64,000 nt of DNA from Meiothermus sp. CFH 77666 (GCF_017497985.1 NZ_JAGDFV010000001.1:186001-250000), one strand, 5' to 3'. Positions 53,055 through 63,185 are shown, counted from the first letter of the stretch. A program made the numbers and translations. The notes: generated from the letters alone by a model not told the origin.

Positions 53055-53879
53055 ATGAACAAACCCATCCGGCTAGTGCTCATCGACGTGGACGGCACCC
53101 TGTTCGGCCCCAGCGGTGTACCCCAGTGTGCCTGGGAGGCCGCAAAACGGGCCAGGGAAGCGGGGTTACACCTGAGCATCTGCACCGGACGGCCCGGACG
53201 CGGTTTCGCCCTCGAGTATGCCGAGCGGCTTGACCCTGAAGGTTTTCATATTTTCGAGTCGGGGGCCGTGATTGTGTCGGGGCACCGGGAGGTAGTACGG
53301 GTTTCGGCACTGCCCATGCAGGTTTATCTAAGGCTCCTGGAGCTGAGCCGCTTGCACGGCGTTCCCTTCGAGGTCTACACCGCCGAAGGGGGCTTCTACC
53401 GCGAGATCCAGCACCCCGACCTGTTCTTCCACGAGACCATGCTGGGCTTCAAGGCCGAACAGCGCGATTTGAGCGAGGTGGCCGAAAGAGTGGTTCGGGT
53501 GCAGTTTGTCTGGCGTCCCTCCCCTACCTGGTCTTTGGTGCGCGAGCAAATTGTGCTCATGCCTGAGGTAGAGCTGCACGAAGCCACCAGCCCCGGTATG
53601 CCGGGGGTCGGCTTCAGTTCGGTAACGGCGCGAGGCGTTTCCAAACGGGCGGCTGCGGAATGGGTAGCGGCTCAACTTGGGCTGGACCTGAGCCAGTGCG
53701 CCATGATTGGCGATGGTGAAAACGACCTCGAGCTCATACAAACCGCCCGGCTGGGCATTGCGATGGGCAACGCGCCCGAAAGCGTCCGGCAGGCTGCCGA
53801 CCTGGTAGTGAGCAGAGTGGATGAGTGTGGCCTCGAGCAAGCCCTGGATATCCTGAGGGCGCAACTGGTTCAGCGGTAA
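53055..53879 (+). CDS. HAD-superfamily hydrolase (Cof type), first of a tandem pair
   Basis: A 274-residue HAD phosphatase with motif I LIDVDGTLFGP, motif II in CTGRPGRG, the C2B-type cap (~85-190), motif III Lys in VSKRAAAEWVAAQLG and motif IV MIGDGENDLELI. It likely dephosphorylates a sugar phosphate or nucleotide; substrate unknown. It is about 40% similar by eye to the next protein (shared CTGRP, GLEYA, GDxxNDLE), so the two arose by duplication. Confidence 0.88.
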   Translation: MNKPIRLVLIDVDGTLFGPSGVPQCAWEAAKRAREAGLHLSICTGRPGRGFALEYAERLDPEGFHIFESGAVIVSGHREVVRVSALPMQVYLRLLELSRLHGVPFEVYTAEGGFYREIQHPDLFFHETMLGFKAEQRDLSEVAERVVRVQFVWRPSPTWSLVREQIVLMPEVELHEATSPGMPGVGFSSVTARGVSKRAAAEWVAAQLGLDLSQCAMIGDGENDLELIQTARLGIAMGNAPESVRQAADLVVSRVDECGLEQALDILRAQLVQR

Positions 53880-53891
53880 TATGTGCATATT

Positions 53892-53915
53892 TTCACGATG
53901 AGGAATGTTCGTGAA
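53892..53915 (+). promoter_or_regulatory. 24-bp element TTCACGA-N10-TCGTGAA, copy 4
   Basis: TTCACGA, spacer TGAGGAATGT, TCGTGAA, preceded by ATGTGCATATT, which matches the flank of copy 3. It lies between the two HAD genes, 44 bases before the second start. Confidence 0.6.
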
Positions 53916-53958
53916 AAGTTTCCGCATTACGCCATGTAAGAAGCTAAGGAGTTACAAC

Positions 53959-54771
53959 ATGATCAAACTGGTAGCCCTTGACCTGGACGGAACCTTCTAC
54001 GCAGGAAGAACCCTGGGGGTACCCGAGTCGGCCTGGGCTGCGATCGAGCGGGGCCGCGAGGCCGGCTTGAAGTTTGCAGTCTGTACCGGTCGTCCCCAGG
54101 GAGGGCACGGCCTCGAGTATGCCCAGCGTATACAGCCAGACGGCCCGCATGTCTTCAACGACGGCGCTTCCATCTGCGATGCCTGGGGTCGGTCACTCCA
54201 TGCAGAGCCGGTGCCCCGGTTAGGGGAAATCATCGGTATTGCCCGCAGATATGGCCTGCCCTTCGACCTCATGGGCGCCGACAATGGGCGCTACTACGAA
54301 ACCAAGCTGATGCCCCCCGAACTGCTGACCCACATCGAGATGACCGGGGTGGTAGCCCGCTCGGCACGGTTTGAGGAAATCCGTGAGACCCTGGTCAGGC
54401 TGTGGTTTGTGGTGCCCGATCTGAGCTTGTGGGAAACGGTCAAACCCGACCTGGAAGCCCTGCCCGAAATTGATCTGGCCGAGTACCTGAGCCCCCGCGA
54501 GGTCATTACCGGCGTGATCAAAAAGGGGGTTTCCAAGGCCTCCGGGCTGCGTTGGCTGGCCGCACACTATGGGCTTTCACTCGATGAAATCGCCATGATT
54601 GGCGATAGTCACAACGACCTCGAGGCCATCCGCGAGGCAGGTCTCGGGATTGCCATGGGCAACGCAGTAGAGGAAATCATCGCCGTGGCCGACCACATCA
54701 CCGGCCACGTGCGCGAGAATGGCTTTGCACAGGCTATCGAATATGTACTGGCGCAGAATGAGCAGATCTAA
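53959..54771 (+). CDS. HAD-superfamily hydrolase (Cof type), second of a tandem pair
   Basis: A 270-residue paralogue of the preceding protein: motif I ALDLDGTFYAG, CTGRPQGG, cap domain, KKGVSKASGLRWLAAHYG and motif IV MIGDSHNDLEAI. AAGGAG precedes ATG 53959. The stop codon TAA (54769-54771) coincides with the first bases of the inverted repeat of a MITE-like element, so the original C-terminus may have been changed by its insertion. Confidence 0.88.
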   Translation: MIKLVALDLDGTFYAGRTLGVPESAWAAIERGREAGLKFAVCTGRPQGGHGLEYAQRIQPDGPHVFNDGASICDAWGRSLHAEPVPRLGEIIGIARRYGLPFDLMGADNGRYYETKLMPPELLTHIEMTGVVARSARFEEIRETLVRLWFVVPDLSLWETVKPDLEALPEIDLAEYLSPREVITGVIKKGVSKASGLRWLAAHYGLSLDEIAMIGDSHNDLEAIREAGLGIAMGNAVEEIIAVADHITGHVRENGFAQAIEYVLAQNEQI

Positions 54772-54892
54772 TACCAACTCTGCGCGTGAGCGGCGCTAAA
54801 CGCGCCCCTCACTTGCCGCGCCAGGGGGCGCGTCCGAGGGACTTGTATATCGCTTTTGGGTCACCTCTGGGCAGATTTGGTATAAGTAGATC
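54765..54892. mobile_element. MITE-like element with terminal inverted repeats
   Basis: ATACCAACTCTGC (54771-54783) and GCAGATTTGGTAT (54871-54883) are inverted repeats with one mismatch, flanked by GATCTA and TAGATC. Inside is a hairpin GTGAG-C-GGCGC...GCGCC-C-CTCAC (about 54786-54812). The ~115-bp size without coding capacity fits a miniature inverted-repeat element. No second copy is seen in the window. Confidence 0.6.
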
Positions 54893-54980
54893 AACCTTGC
54901 ATCAGCAGCCTTGGCCTCCGTTGCCCACATCGGGATATTTTTCCCTACCCACCTTCCGGGGTCAGTGCCAACATTGGCAC

Positions 54981-55505
54981 ATGTTTGGTATTCGCGACCG
55001 CCGGCTGGGGCTATTGGTCGGCTTGATGTTTGCCCCCTTTGCCCTGCAACTGCTGGGCTGGGCGGGTACACCCCTGGGCGGGGGGCCCTGTGGGGCTATT
55101 GGGCTGGATCAGTTGATGCTCGAGCAGCCCCAGGTTTTCTTTTACGCTCAAATCATGCTGTGGGGCATCTCGTTGCTGATGGCCACAGGGTTTTTTGTAC
55201 TGATGCTGGGGTTCATGCACAACGGTACGATTCAGAAATCCCAGGCCCGGCCTTTTTTGCTGATTGCTCTCGTGGTGGGCAGTTTGACGGCCCTGATTTA
55301 TGCCCTGACCCACACCGTTGGTCTACCCGCACCCAGCCCTATCGGTTGGCTGATGAGCGGGGCCGAGCCCACCGATGTCATCGGAATTCTGATTTTCACG
55401 GTGCTGCTCGTGCAAATCAGTCTGACTTTGCGCTGGCTGGTGCAATCGGAGCCCACCCCTCAAAAAGCAGCCCCACCCCAGACCCATCAGTCCAAGGTTA
55501 TTTGA
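54981..55505 (+). CDS. Four-helix membrane protein of unknown function
   Basis: A 174-residue protein with about four membrane segments (LLVGLMFAPFALQLLGWAG, IMLWGISLLMATGFFVLMLGF, PFLLIALVVGSLTALIYAL, DVIGILIFTVLLVQISLTLRWL) and a polar C-terminal tail. I do not recognise it. A perfect 16-bp palindrome GTGCCAA-CA-TTGGCAC (54965-54980) abuts the ATG. No ribosome site is evident, so translation may be leaderless or the start may differ. Confidence 0.6.
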   Translation: MFGIRDRRLGLLVGLMFAPFALQLLGWAGTPLGGGPCGAIGLDQLMLEQPQVFFYAQIMLWGISLLMATGFFVLMLGFMHNGTIQKSQARPFLLIALVVGSLTALIYALTHTVGLPAPSPIGWLMSGAEPTDVIGILIFTVLLVQISLTLRWLVQSEPTPQKAAPPQTHQSKVI

Positions 55506-55544
55506 GCCAGGTTTTTGCTAGAAGCGAGCTAGATTAAGGAGCAA

Positions 55545-56060
55545 ATGGAAGATTCGTGGCTGGATCGGTGGTTGTTGGAGCGCTTTCGCAGTGCCCATAC
55601 CTCGAGTTTTGGTAAACTTTCGGCCCGTCCGGGCCTCGAGGGGCTGGCTGAGGAAGCGCAAGAGGTCGTGCGTTCGTACAGCCAGGAGGACATGCAGCAA
55701 CGTATTTTCCAGACCTATCGAGCATTCTTCACGTCCCCTCTCCTGGGCTTCATTCGTTTGGTGGTGCGAATCGCGCCCAACCTGGCGCACCCATTACTGA
55801 TATGGAGTACGCCCCTGGCCTTTCGCTTTCTGGTGGGCAAGTCCGAGCCCATTGCACAAAACCAGCTCCGCATAGGTCGGTGCAGGTTTGCCGAGCAAGC
55901 CGGTACCGAAGCCTGTACCAGGGCCTGCAAGCTACCAACCGAAACCTTTTTCCGCGAGGCCCTCGAGGTCGAGCTTCACCTCGAGCCCAACCACAGCACC
56001 CTTTCCTGCACCGCCGAGCTGGCCCTCCTTACCCAGATAAACCGCCGTTTACAATCGTGA
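55545..56060 (+). CDS. DUF4033 protein, beta-carotene isomerase D27-like
   Basis: A 171-residue protein whose C-terminal part has the plant D27 signature: GRCRFAEQAGTEACTRACKLPTETFF and LHLEPNHSTLSC, including the C-x(n)-C-x3-CKLPT and EPN...SC elements of DUF4033. In plants D27 is an iron-dependent 9-cis/all-trans beta-carotene isomerase feeding strigolactone synthesis. Thermaceae make carotenoids, so a carotenoid isomerase role is possible, but bacterial members are not, to my knowledge, characterised. It is soluble except for one hydrophobic stretch (~70-95). AAGGAG (55536-55541) precedes the ATG. Confidence 0.78.
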   Translation: MEDSWLDRWLLERFRSAHTSSFGKLSARPGLEGLAEEAQEVVRSYSQEDMQQRIFQTYRAFFTSPLLGFIRLVVRIAPNLAHPLLIWSTPLAFRFLVGKSEPIAQNQLRIGRCRFAEQAGTEACTRACKLPTETFFREALEVELHLEPNHSTLSCTAELALLTQINRRLQS

Positions 56061-56114
56061 TTTTGCCAGGTCTTTCCTGCGCTGACCCCCCAGGGTGTGC
56101 TACCATAAACAGCC

Positions 56115-57555
<1,441 letters not shown>

Positions 57556-57613
57556 ATCGTCGACGTTCCCATCTCCCTGCAAATTTTCATCACCTGGCAA
57601 TAGAATCTAAATT

Positions 57614-58300
57614 ATGCAAAGAACCCTTTTCATCGCAGTTGCGCTCCTGGCCATTGTCATCGCAGCAGTGCTGTTCCTAGTGTTCCGACCCCAACCCTCA
57701 GCCAACGCCGCCGACGCAGTCAAGGGAGCCAGGTTTGTTATCGGAAACCCCGATGCCAAAGTGACGGTGGTGGACTTCTCCAATTACCTTTGCAGCCACT
57801 GCCGCGACCACTCCAACAATGTGTTTCCCCTGATCAAAAGGGACTATATAGATACCGGCAAGGTACGCTACATTTTTCGTGATTTCCCTTTCGGAGGGCA
57901 GGAAAACGTCATTCGGGCCGGCGAGGCCGCAGCCTGCGCTGCCGACAACAATTTGTACGTCGAATACCACGAGGCGCTGTTCCGGGCGCAGCTACAATGG
58001 GCTGGCCTTAGTGGAGCGGCGCTGGATAACTACTTTGCCGATCTGGCAGGCCAGATCGGGATAGCCCCGGCCACTTTCTCACAATGCTTGCAATCCGGTA
58101 GCAAGCGGGCAGGCGTGCTCGCCGATCAGAAGCTAGCCGGTGAGCTTGGGCTCACCGGTACCCCGAGCTTTTTTGTCAATGGCGAAAAGTACACCGGGCA
58201 ACGCTCCTATGAAAGCTGGCGTGAAATTTTGGATAAGGCCCTGGCAGGCCAGACCCCATCCAGCGACCAGGGGGGTGCTAGCAGCCCCGCCAAGCCGTAA
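57614..58300 (+). CDS. DsbA-like thiol:disulfide oxidoreductase, membrane-anchored
   Basis: A 228-residue protein with an N-terminal signal anchor (LFIAVALLAIVIAAVLFLVF), then a DsbA/DSBA_4 thioredoxin fold with the redox motif C60-S-H-C63, helical insert and cis-Pro loop TGTPSFFVNGEKYTG. It likely acts outside the cytoplasmic membrane in oxidative folding or cytochrome maturation. TAGAAT (57601-57606) is 7 bases before the ATG. It converges with clpX across two perfect palindromes. Confidence 0.87.
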   Translation: MQRTLFIAVALLAIVIAAVLFLVFRPQPSANAADAVKGARFVIGNPDAKVTVVDFSNYLCSHCRDHSNNVFPLIKRDYIDTGKVRYIFRDFPFGGQENVIRAGEAAACAADNNLYVEYHEALFRAQLQWAGLSGAALDNYFADLAGQIGIAPATFSQCLQSGSKRAGVLADQKLAGELGLTGTPSFFVNGEKYTGQRSYESWREILDKALAGQTPSSDQGGASSPAKP

Positions 58301-58340
58301 TCACGCCTCTAGACAGCCGCAAGACCTGAGCGCTGTTGCG

Positions 58341-58372
58341 TTCAGCGCTCAGCGCACCTTTTGAGCCATTAG
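58341..58372 (-). repeat. 30-bp dispersed element, copy E (diverged)
   Basis: On the minus strand AATGGCTCAAAAGGTGCGC, TGAGCGCTGAA, related to the GATGGCTC...AGAGCGCTCTA family. It lies downstream of the DsbA-like gene and of clpX. Confidence 0.45.
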
Positions 58373-58417
58373 ACTTCAAGATGGCTTTGTCATGGAGTAG
58401 CTGCCTGTAAACCCGAA

Positions 58418-58453
58418 ACCCAAGCGTAGGCCGGGCCCGGCCTACGCTTGGGT
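58418..58453. terminator. 36-bp perfect palindrome between convergent dsbA-like and clpX genes
   Basis: The left arm ACCCAAGCGTAGGCCGGG (58418-58435) is followed without a loop by its exact reverse complement (58436-58453), centred on GGGCCC. It could act as a bidirectional transcription block, though no T-run follows on either side. Confidence 0.6.
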
Positions 58454-58460
58454 GCGTAAT

Positions 58461-58500
58461 GTGCGCCTGGGCCCAGGCGCACTCTCGTTTTCGGGAGTAA
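58461..58500 (+). repeat. Hairpin element, partial copy 3
   Basis: A 22-bp perfect palindrome GTGCGCCTGGG/CCCAGGCGCAC (58461-58482) followed by TCTCGTTTTCG. The same hairpin plus tail occurs in the 67-bp elements at 43399 and 60399. Confidence 0.6.
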
Positions 58501-58505
58501 CGCAA

Positions 58506-59702
58506 TCAGGAAGCCTGTCGAAGACGGGCTTCCTCGAGCGCCTTCAAAGGTTTGTCGAGGTGTGGCAGGTCGAACACCACTTCCGTGACCCCCGAACCCG
58601 GTAACTCAAACATCAGCTCCACCATGGCTTTTTCAATCACCGCCCGCAAGCCGCGAGCACCTGTGCCGCGCTTGAGGGCCCGGCGGGCAATCTCACGCAG
58701 CACCGCCGGCGTGAAGCGTATTTCGATGCCCTCCATGCGTAGCAGCTCCTGGTACTGGCGGATGAGGGCATTTCTGGGCTCGGTCAGAATGCGCACCAGG
58801 GCTTCTTCGTCGAGGGCCTCGAGCTGCACAATCACCGGCATCCGGCCCACAAACTCGGGGATCAGGCCGAAGCGTACCAAGTCTTCAGGGATGGGCTCGA
58901 GCTTCTCTTCGGTTTTCTTGGGGCGGGTGAAACCGATGGGGTTCTGGTCTACCCTCGAAAGCACAATGCGCTCGAGGCCCTCGAAAGCTCCGCCCAGAAT
59001 GAACAGGATGTTTTTGGTATTGAGGGTAATGAATTCCTGGTGGGGATGCTTACGCCCCCCCTGAGGCGGCACATTGGAAAGGGTGCCCTCCACAATCTTC
59101 AAGAGGGCCTGCTGAACCCCCTCACCCGAGACGTCGCGGGTCAGGCTGGGGTTCTCCGACTTGCGGGCTATCTTGTCAATTTCGTCAATGTAGATGATGC
59201 CTTTCTCGGCAGCCTGAACGTCAAAATCGGCGGCCTGCAAAAGCCGTAGCAAAACGTTCTCTACATCCTCGCCCACGTAACCGGCTTCGGTCAGGGTAGT
59301 GGCGTCGGCGATAGCAAACGGCACGTCCAGCATCCGGGCCAGGGTCTCGGCCAGCAGGGTTTTGCCGGTTCCTGTAGGGCCAATTAGGAGCACGTTGGAC
59401 TTCTGCACCTCGGCCTCGGGGTGCATCAGGCGCTTGTAGTGGTTGTATACCGCTACCGAGAGGGTTTTCTTGGGCAATTCTTGCCCAATCACGTACTGAT
59501 CCAGGAAGCTTTTGATCTCGGCGGGCTTTGGCAGATGGCTGGGGCCGACAAAACCAGGCTTGGGTTCGGCCTCCAACAGATCGTTAGCCCGCTCAACGCA
59601 TTCATTGCAGATATAGACCTCTCCCAGAGGCGACTCAATCAAATGGGCTACCTCCGGGTGCTTGCGCCCACAGAAGTTGCAAGAAGGCTTACTGCGTCTC
59701 AC
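58506..59702 (-). CDS. clpX: ClpX, ATP-binding unfoldase of ClpXP
   Basis: A 398-residue AAA+ protein with an N-terminal zinc domain (Cys pairs in CNFCGRK and ICNECV), Walker [16 protein letters not shown], Walker [14 protein letters not shown], the pore/GYVGED loop ([14 protein letters not shown]), RKHPHQEF pore residues, and IGF loop region (NPIGFTRP) that docks into ClpP. It starts with GTG inside the clpP 3' end (14-base overlap). Confidence 0.96.
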   Translation of the reverse strand: MRRSKPSCNFCGRKHPEVAHLIESPLGEVYICNECVERANDLLEAEPKPGFVGPSHLPKPAEIKSFLDQYVIGQELPKKTLSVAVYNHYKRLMHPEAEVQKSNVLLIGPTGTGKTLLAETLARMLDVPFAIADATTLTEAGYVGEDVENVLLRLLQAADFDVQAAEKGIIYIDEIDKIARKSENPSLTRDVSGEGVQQALLKIVEGTLSNVPPQGGRKHPHQEFITLNTKNILFILGGAFEGLERIVLSRVDQNPIGFTRPKKTEEKLEPIPEDLVRFGLIPEFVGRMPVIVQLEALDEEALVRILTEPRNALIRQYQELLRMEGIEIRFTPAVLREIARRALKRGTGARGLRAVIEKAMVELMFELPGSGVTEVVFDLPHLDKPLKALEEARLRQAS

Positions 59703-60276
59703 GGGTAACCACCTGATCTACCAATCCATAGCTAGCAGCCTCTTCAGCAGTAAGGTAGTAGTCACGCTCGGTATCGCGCTCCACCTTTTCCAGAAGCTGG
59801 TTGGTGTGACGGGCAATGATGCCGTTGAGAACCTTGCGCGTTTTGAGGATTTGCTCGGCCTGGATGGCAATATCGGTAGCTTGTCCACCCAGGCCCCTGG
59901 CCCAGGGTTGGTGAATCATGACCTTGGAGTGCGGCAGGGCATACCGCTTGCCCGGTGCCCCTGCCGCCAGCAAAACGGCACCCATTGAGGCCGCCAGGCC
60001 CACACAGATGGTCGAGACCGGCGCCGTGACGAACTGCATGGTGTCGTAGATTGCCAACCCGGCATCCACATCCCCCCCCGGCGAGTTGATGTACATGCGG
60101 ATTTCTTGATTGGGGTTCTGCGCGGCCAGGAAGAGAATTTGCGCCACTATAGTGTTGGCTACCTGCGCATCTATAGGCGTACCCAAAAAAATGATGCGAT
60201 CTTTGAGCAGGCGGCTATAGATGTCGTAAACGCGCTCACCACGAGCAGTTTGTTCGATAACGTAGGGGACTATCAT
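59689..60276 (-). CDS. clpP: ClpP protease subunit
   Basis: A 195-residue serine protease with catalytic S97 (GLAASMGA), H122 (MIHQPW) and D172 (TERDYYL). The N-terminal segment [24 protein letters not shown] is standard. It forms tetradecamers with ClpX caps. TAGAAT on the minus strand (60286-60291) is 9 bases before the ATG, so clpP can be transcribed separately from tig. A dispersed element lies about 50 bases upstream. Confidence 0.96.
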   Translation of the reverse strand: MIVPYVIEQTARGERVYDIYSRLLKDRIIFLGTPIDAQVANTIVAQILFLAAQNPNQEIRMYINSPGGDVDAGLAIYDTMQFVTAPVSTICVGLAASMGAVLLAAGAPGKRYALPHSKVMIHQPWARGLGGQATDIAIQAEQILKTRKVLNGIIARHTNQLLEKVERDTERDYYLTAEEAASYGLVDQVVTRETQ

Positions 60277-60324
60277 ATCGGCTCTATTCTATGCCCGAAT
60301 ACCAGGTTAAGAGGGCATTGGCGC

Positions 60325-60358
60325 ACATAAAGCCCTCTTTCACTCATTTTGAGCCATC
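60325..60358 (-). repeat. 30-bp dispersed element, copy D, upstream of clpP
   Basis: On the minus strand GATGGCTCAAAATGAGTGA, AAGAGGGCTTTA. It matches copies at 15179 and 31033 in the first 20 bases; the terminal palindrome is degraded. Confidence 0.6.
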
Positions 60359-60398
60359 GGGCCCCAAAAAAGCCTTGCTCTCGACAGAACAGTGACCG

Positions 60399-60465
60399 CT
60401 GGAAACTCGAATACATGCGTCTGGGTCTAGACGCATTCTCGTTTTCGTGGACGGCCACGTTTGTG
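60399..60465 (+). repeat. 67-bp hairpin element, copy 2
   Basis: Starts CTGGAAACTCGAATACATG, has hairpin ATGCGTCT-GGGTCT-AGACGCAT (60415-60436), then TCTCGTTTTCGTGG and ends GGCCACGTTTGTG. 8 differences in 67 positions from the copy at 43399. It lies in the tig-clpP spacer, which holds no gene. Confidence 0.75.
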
Positions 60466-60540
60466 AAGGGCAGCATATCAGTCCAAAAAAGTGTTCGCTC
60501 CCTATCGGGAGCGTAAAAAGCGTTCACTGTGAGCAGTCTG

Positions 60541-61755
60541 TCAGCCCTCAATCCTAGCTACTGCCTCGTGTAGCGCTTTGTCGTGCAAGCGCTGGATGCG
60601 CAGGCGAGCAATCACATCCTGGCCCAGCTCGTTTTGCAGGCGGGCGGGGGTGGTGCGGTAGGAGCGAGCTACTTCGTTCAGGAACTCGGCAAACTCTTCC
60701 TGACTCAGCTCCGTTTTGAGCTCTTCAGCCAGGGCTTCCACGGCAAGCGAGCGGCGCAAGCGCTTGGTAGCGCTCTCCCTGAGGTTTTGCTTGAACTCCT
60801 CGAGCTTACCGTCTTTCTCCAGCTGAGCGAGATAGGCGCTCAGCTCAAGGTTTTGCTCTTTGAGGTCACCGGCCAGGCTCATCAGCAGGCTTTGCTCCTC
60901 GCGGGCCTGCATGGTAGGTGGAATCTCTACCTCAATCGCCTCAGCGAGCTTATCCAGCAGTAAACTGGCCTTGGCATTACGGGCCTCGCGCTGAAACTGG
61001 GCTTTCAGGCTCTCGCGTACTTTACTGACCAGAGCTTCCAGATTGTCCTCGCCCACCGTTTTGGCAAATTCGTCGTCCAGTTCAGGCAGTTGCAGGGCCT
61101 TGACTTCCAGCACCCTGGTTTTGACCTCGCGCACGATCGTTTCGCCGTCCTTGACGGGCACCATTACTTCGTCGCCGGCTTTTTTGCCCAGCAAGGCCTC
61201 GCGCACGTGAGGTTGAGCATTTTCCATCACCACTGGGAAGCGCCCTCCGTCCTCGGTCTCGATGAAGACATTGTCTTTTTCCTGGGCTTCACGATCCACC
61301 GCCACCATTTCCCCGTAGCGGTTGCGCAGTTCGTCCAGGGCGCGGCTCACCATTTCTTCGGTCAGTTGGGGGGTTTCAACCTCGAGCTTGAAGTTTTGCC
61401 AGTCCGGCAGCCTAACCTCGGGATAGTTTTCAATTTCAACGGTGTACACAAAGGGCTGACCAAAAGTCAGGCTCTCCTCGAGTACCCTGGCCCCCACCGG
61501 CAGCAGCGACAGCTCCCTGGCAGCTTTGGGTAAGGTTTCGTCGCGCAGAACCTCTTTTACCTCCTGCAGAAGCGACTCCCTGCCAATTTTGGCCTCAATC
61601 ACCTTGCCGGGGGCTTTGCCCGGGCGGAACCCCGGCAGCTTAACCTGCGCCGCATACTCGTTCAGGACGGATTGGTAGGTTTGCTCGACCTGGCTGGCCG
61701 GAACCTCCACCTTGATTTTCACTCTGTAGCCTTCACGTTCCAGGATTTCTGCCAC
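60541..61755 (-). CDS. tig: Trigger factor
   Basis: A 404-residue ribosome-bound chaperone with an N-terminal ribosome-binding domain (signature PGFRPGKAPGKVIEAKIG), a PPIase domain (~150-240, degenerate relative to FKBP) and a C-terminal helical arm domain (~250-404). It starts with GTG behind GAGGTG. The order tig-clpP-clpX is one of the most conserved in bacteria and supports the assignments of all three. Confidence 0.94.
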   Translation of the reverse strand: MAEILEREGYRVKIKVEVPASQVEQTYQSVLNEYAAQVKLPGFRPGKAPGKVIEAKIGRESLLQEVKEVLRDETLPKAARELSLLPVGARVLEESLTFGQPFVYTVEIENYPEVRLPDWQNFKLEVETPQLTEEMVSRALDELRNRYGEMVAVDREAQEKDNVFIETEDGGRFPVVMENAQPHVREALLGKKAGDEVMVPVKDGETIVREVKTRVLEVKALQLPELDDEFAKTVGEDNLEALVSKVRESLKAQFQREARNAKASLLLDKLAEAIEVEIPPTMQAREEQSLLMSLAGDLKEQNLELSAYLAQLEKDGKLEEFKQNLRESATKRLRRSLAVEALAEELKTELSQEEFAEFLNEVARSYRTTPARLQNELGQDVIARLRIQRLHDKALHEAVARIEG

Positions 61756-61958
61756 AACACACCTCAGGAAGGGCCTATGGGGCCACCAAGTGTCTAGTCT
61801 ACAACCACAAAGCAGTATTTAGATACTCCCCAACTCGAAAGGCATTTCCATGCAGAAGCAGTGAACTCTACGCCCGATCCTCTACTTCAGATTGCGGGAC
61901 AACTGACCCTTTATACCCCCCATAGGTATGAAGTAATTTGTGAACTAAGGAGCAAGCT

Positions 61959-63167
61959 ATGAAAACCATCCTGATAATCGGTGGAAATTTCGGCGGAATG
62001 ACCAGCGCTTTCGAGCTCAAGCGCAAGCTGGGCAAAGAAGCAAAGATTGTGGTGGTCTCGAGGCAAAAAGAGTTTGTTTACATCCCCTCACTCATCTGGG
62101 TGCCTTTTGGCCGCCGCAAAGTCTCGGACATCACCTTCGACGCCGAAAGCACCTTCCGGCGCGGGGGTATTGAGTTTATTCACGCTGAAGCCACCCAGAT
62201 TAAGCCTGCGGAAAATAAAGTGGTGCTGGCCGATGGAACCGTTCTGGATTACGATTTCCTGGTCATTGCCACCGGCGCCAAGCTGGTCTGGGATGCCGTA
62301 CCCGGCCTTGGGCCCAAAGGCTACTCGCACTCCATCTTCACCCCATCCGACGCCGAAAAGACCTACGAGGCCTACAAAAAATTCCTGGAAAATCCAGGCC
62401 CGGTAGTGATTGGAGCCGTTCCGGGAGCTAGCTGCATGGGGGCCGGCTACGAGTATCTTTTCAACTTCGATCATCAGGTTCGCAAAGCTGGCAAACGTAA
62501 TCAGGTGAGCATTACCTGGGTCACCCCGGAACCCTTCCTGGGCCATTTCGGCATCGGTGGTATGACCGGCGGCGAGGCCATGCTCAAGATGTTCCTCAAG
62601 ATGCAGGGCATCGACTACCGGGTCAATGCAGCCATTACGGAAGTACGCCCCGACGGCGTGGTGCTCTCCACCGGAGAGGTGCTGCCCTCAAAGTTCACCA
62701 TGCTGGTGCCCCCCTTCGAAGGGGTGGAAGTTCTGCAAAAAACCCCTGAACTGGTGGATGAAAAGGGCTTTGTGGAAGTCTCCGAGGGCTACCAGAGCAC
62801 CCATTATCCGAATGTGTTCGCGGTGGGCCTAGCTGCCAAGGTGCCCAATCCCTTCAAGGGTGACGTAGCCTTTGGAGTGCCCAAAACCGGCTTCCCCACC
62901 GACGAAATGGCCAAAACCGCTGCGGCCAACATCCGCGAAATCCTCCATGGTAACTACAATAACCTGCACTGCAAATCCTTTGGCAGCATGCCGGCAGTGT
63001 GCGTGATGGATGCGGGCAACAAAGAAGTCATTATCCTGGGCAACCACCTCTACCCGCCGCGCCAGTTCCAGGTCATGCTGCCCAACGTGCTGGGCGACTT
63101 CAACAAGGTGCTGGTGGAAAAAATGTTGTTGCTCAAGTATCGCAACGGCTGGTCGTTTCTCCCGTAA
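61959..63167 (+). CDS. Sulfide:quinone oxidoreductase-like flavoprotein
   Basis: A 402-residue FAD enzyme of the SQR/FCSD/NDH-2 superfamily. It has the FAD-binding ILIIGGNFGGMTSAFELKRKLG, ATGAKLVWDAVPGLGP, a central GASCMGAGYEYLFN with Cys, and a second Cys in PAVCVMDAGNK. Two conserved cysteines support sulfide oxidation rather than NADH oxidation, but a third, resting-site Cys is not obvious. The C-terminal part has amphipathic helices for membrane attachment. AAGGAG precedes the ATG; a terminator follows. Confidence 0.8.
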   Translation: MKTILIIGGNFGGMTSAFELKRKLGKEAKIVVVSRQKEFVYIPSLIWVPFGRRKVSDITFDAESTFRRGGIEFIHAEATQIKPAENKVVLADGTVLDYDFLVIATGAKLVWDAVPGLGPKGYSHSIFTPSDAEKTYEAYKKFLENPGPVVIGAVPGASCMGAGYEYLFNFDHQVRKAGKRNQVSITWVTPEPFLGHFGIGGMTGGEAMLKMFLKMQGIDYRVNAAITEVRPDGVVLSTGEVLPSKFTMLVPPFEGVEVLQKTPELVDEKGFVEVSEGYQSTHYPNVFAVGLAAKVPNPFKGDVAFGVPKTGFPTDEMAKTAAANIREILHGNYNNLHCKSFGSMPAVCVMDAGNKEVIILGNHLYPPRQFQVMLPNVLGDFNKVLVEKMLLLKYRNGWSFLP

Positions 63168-63185
63168 GGCGTCTCTGCTATCCAT

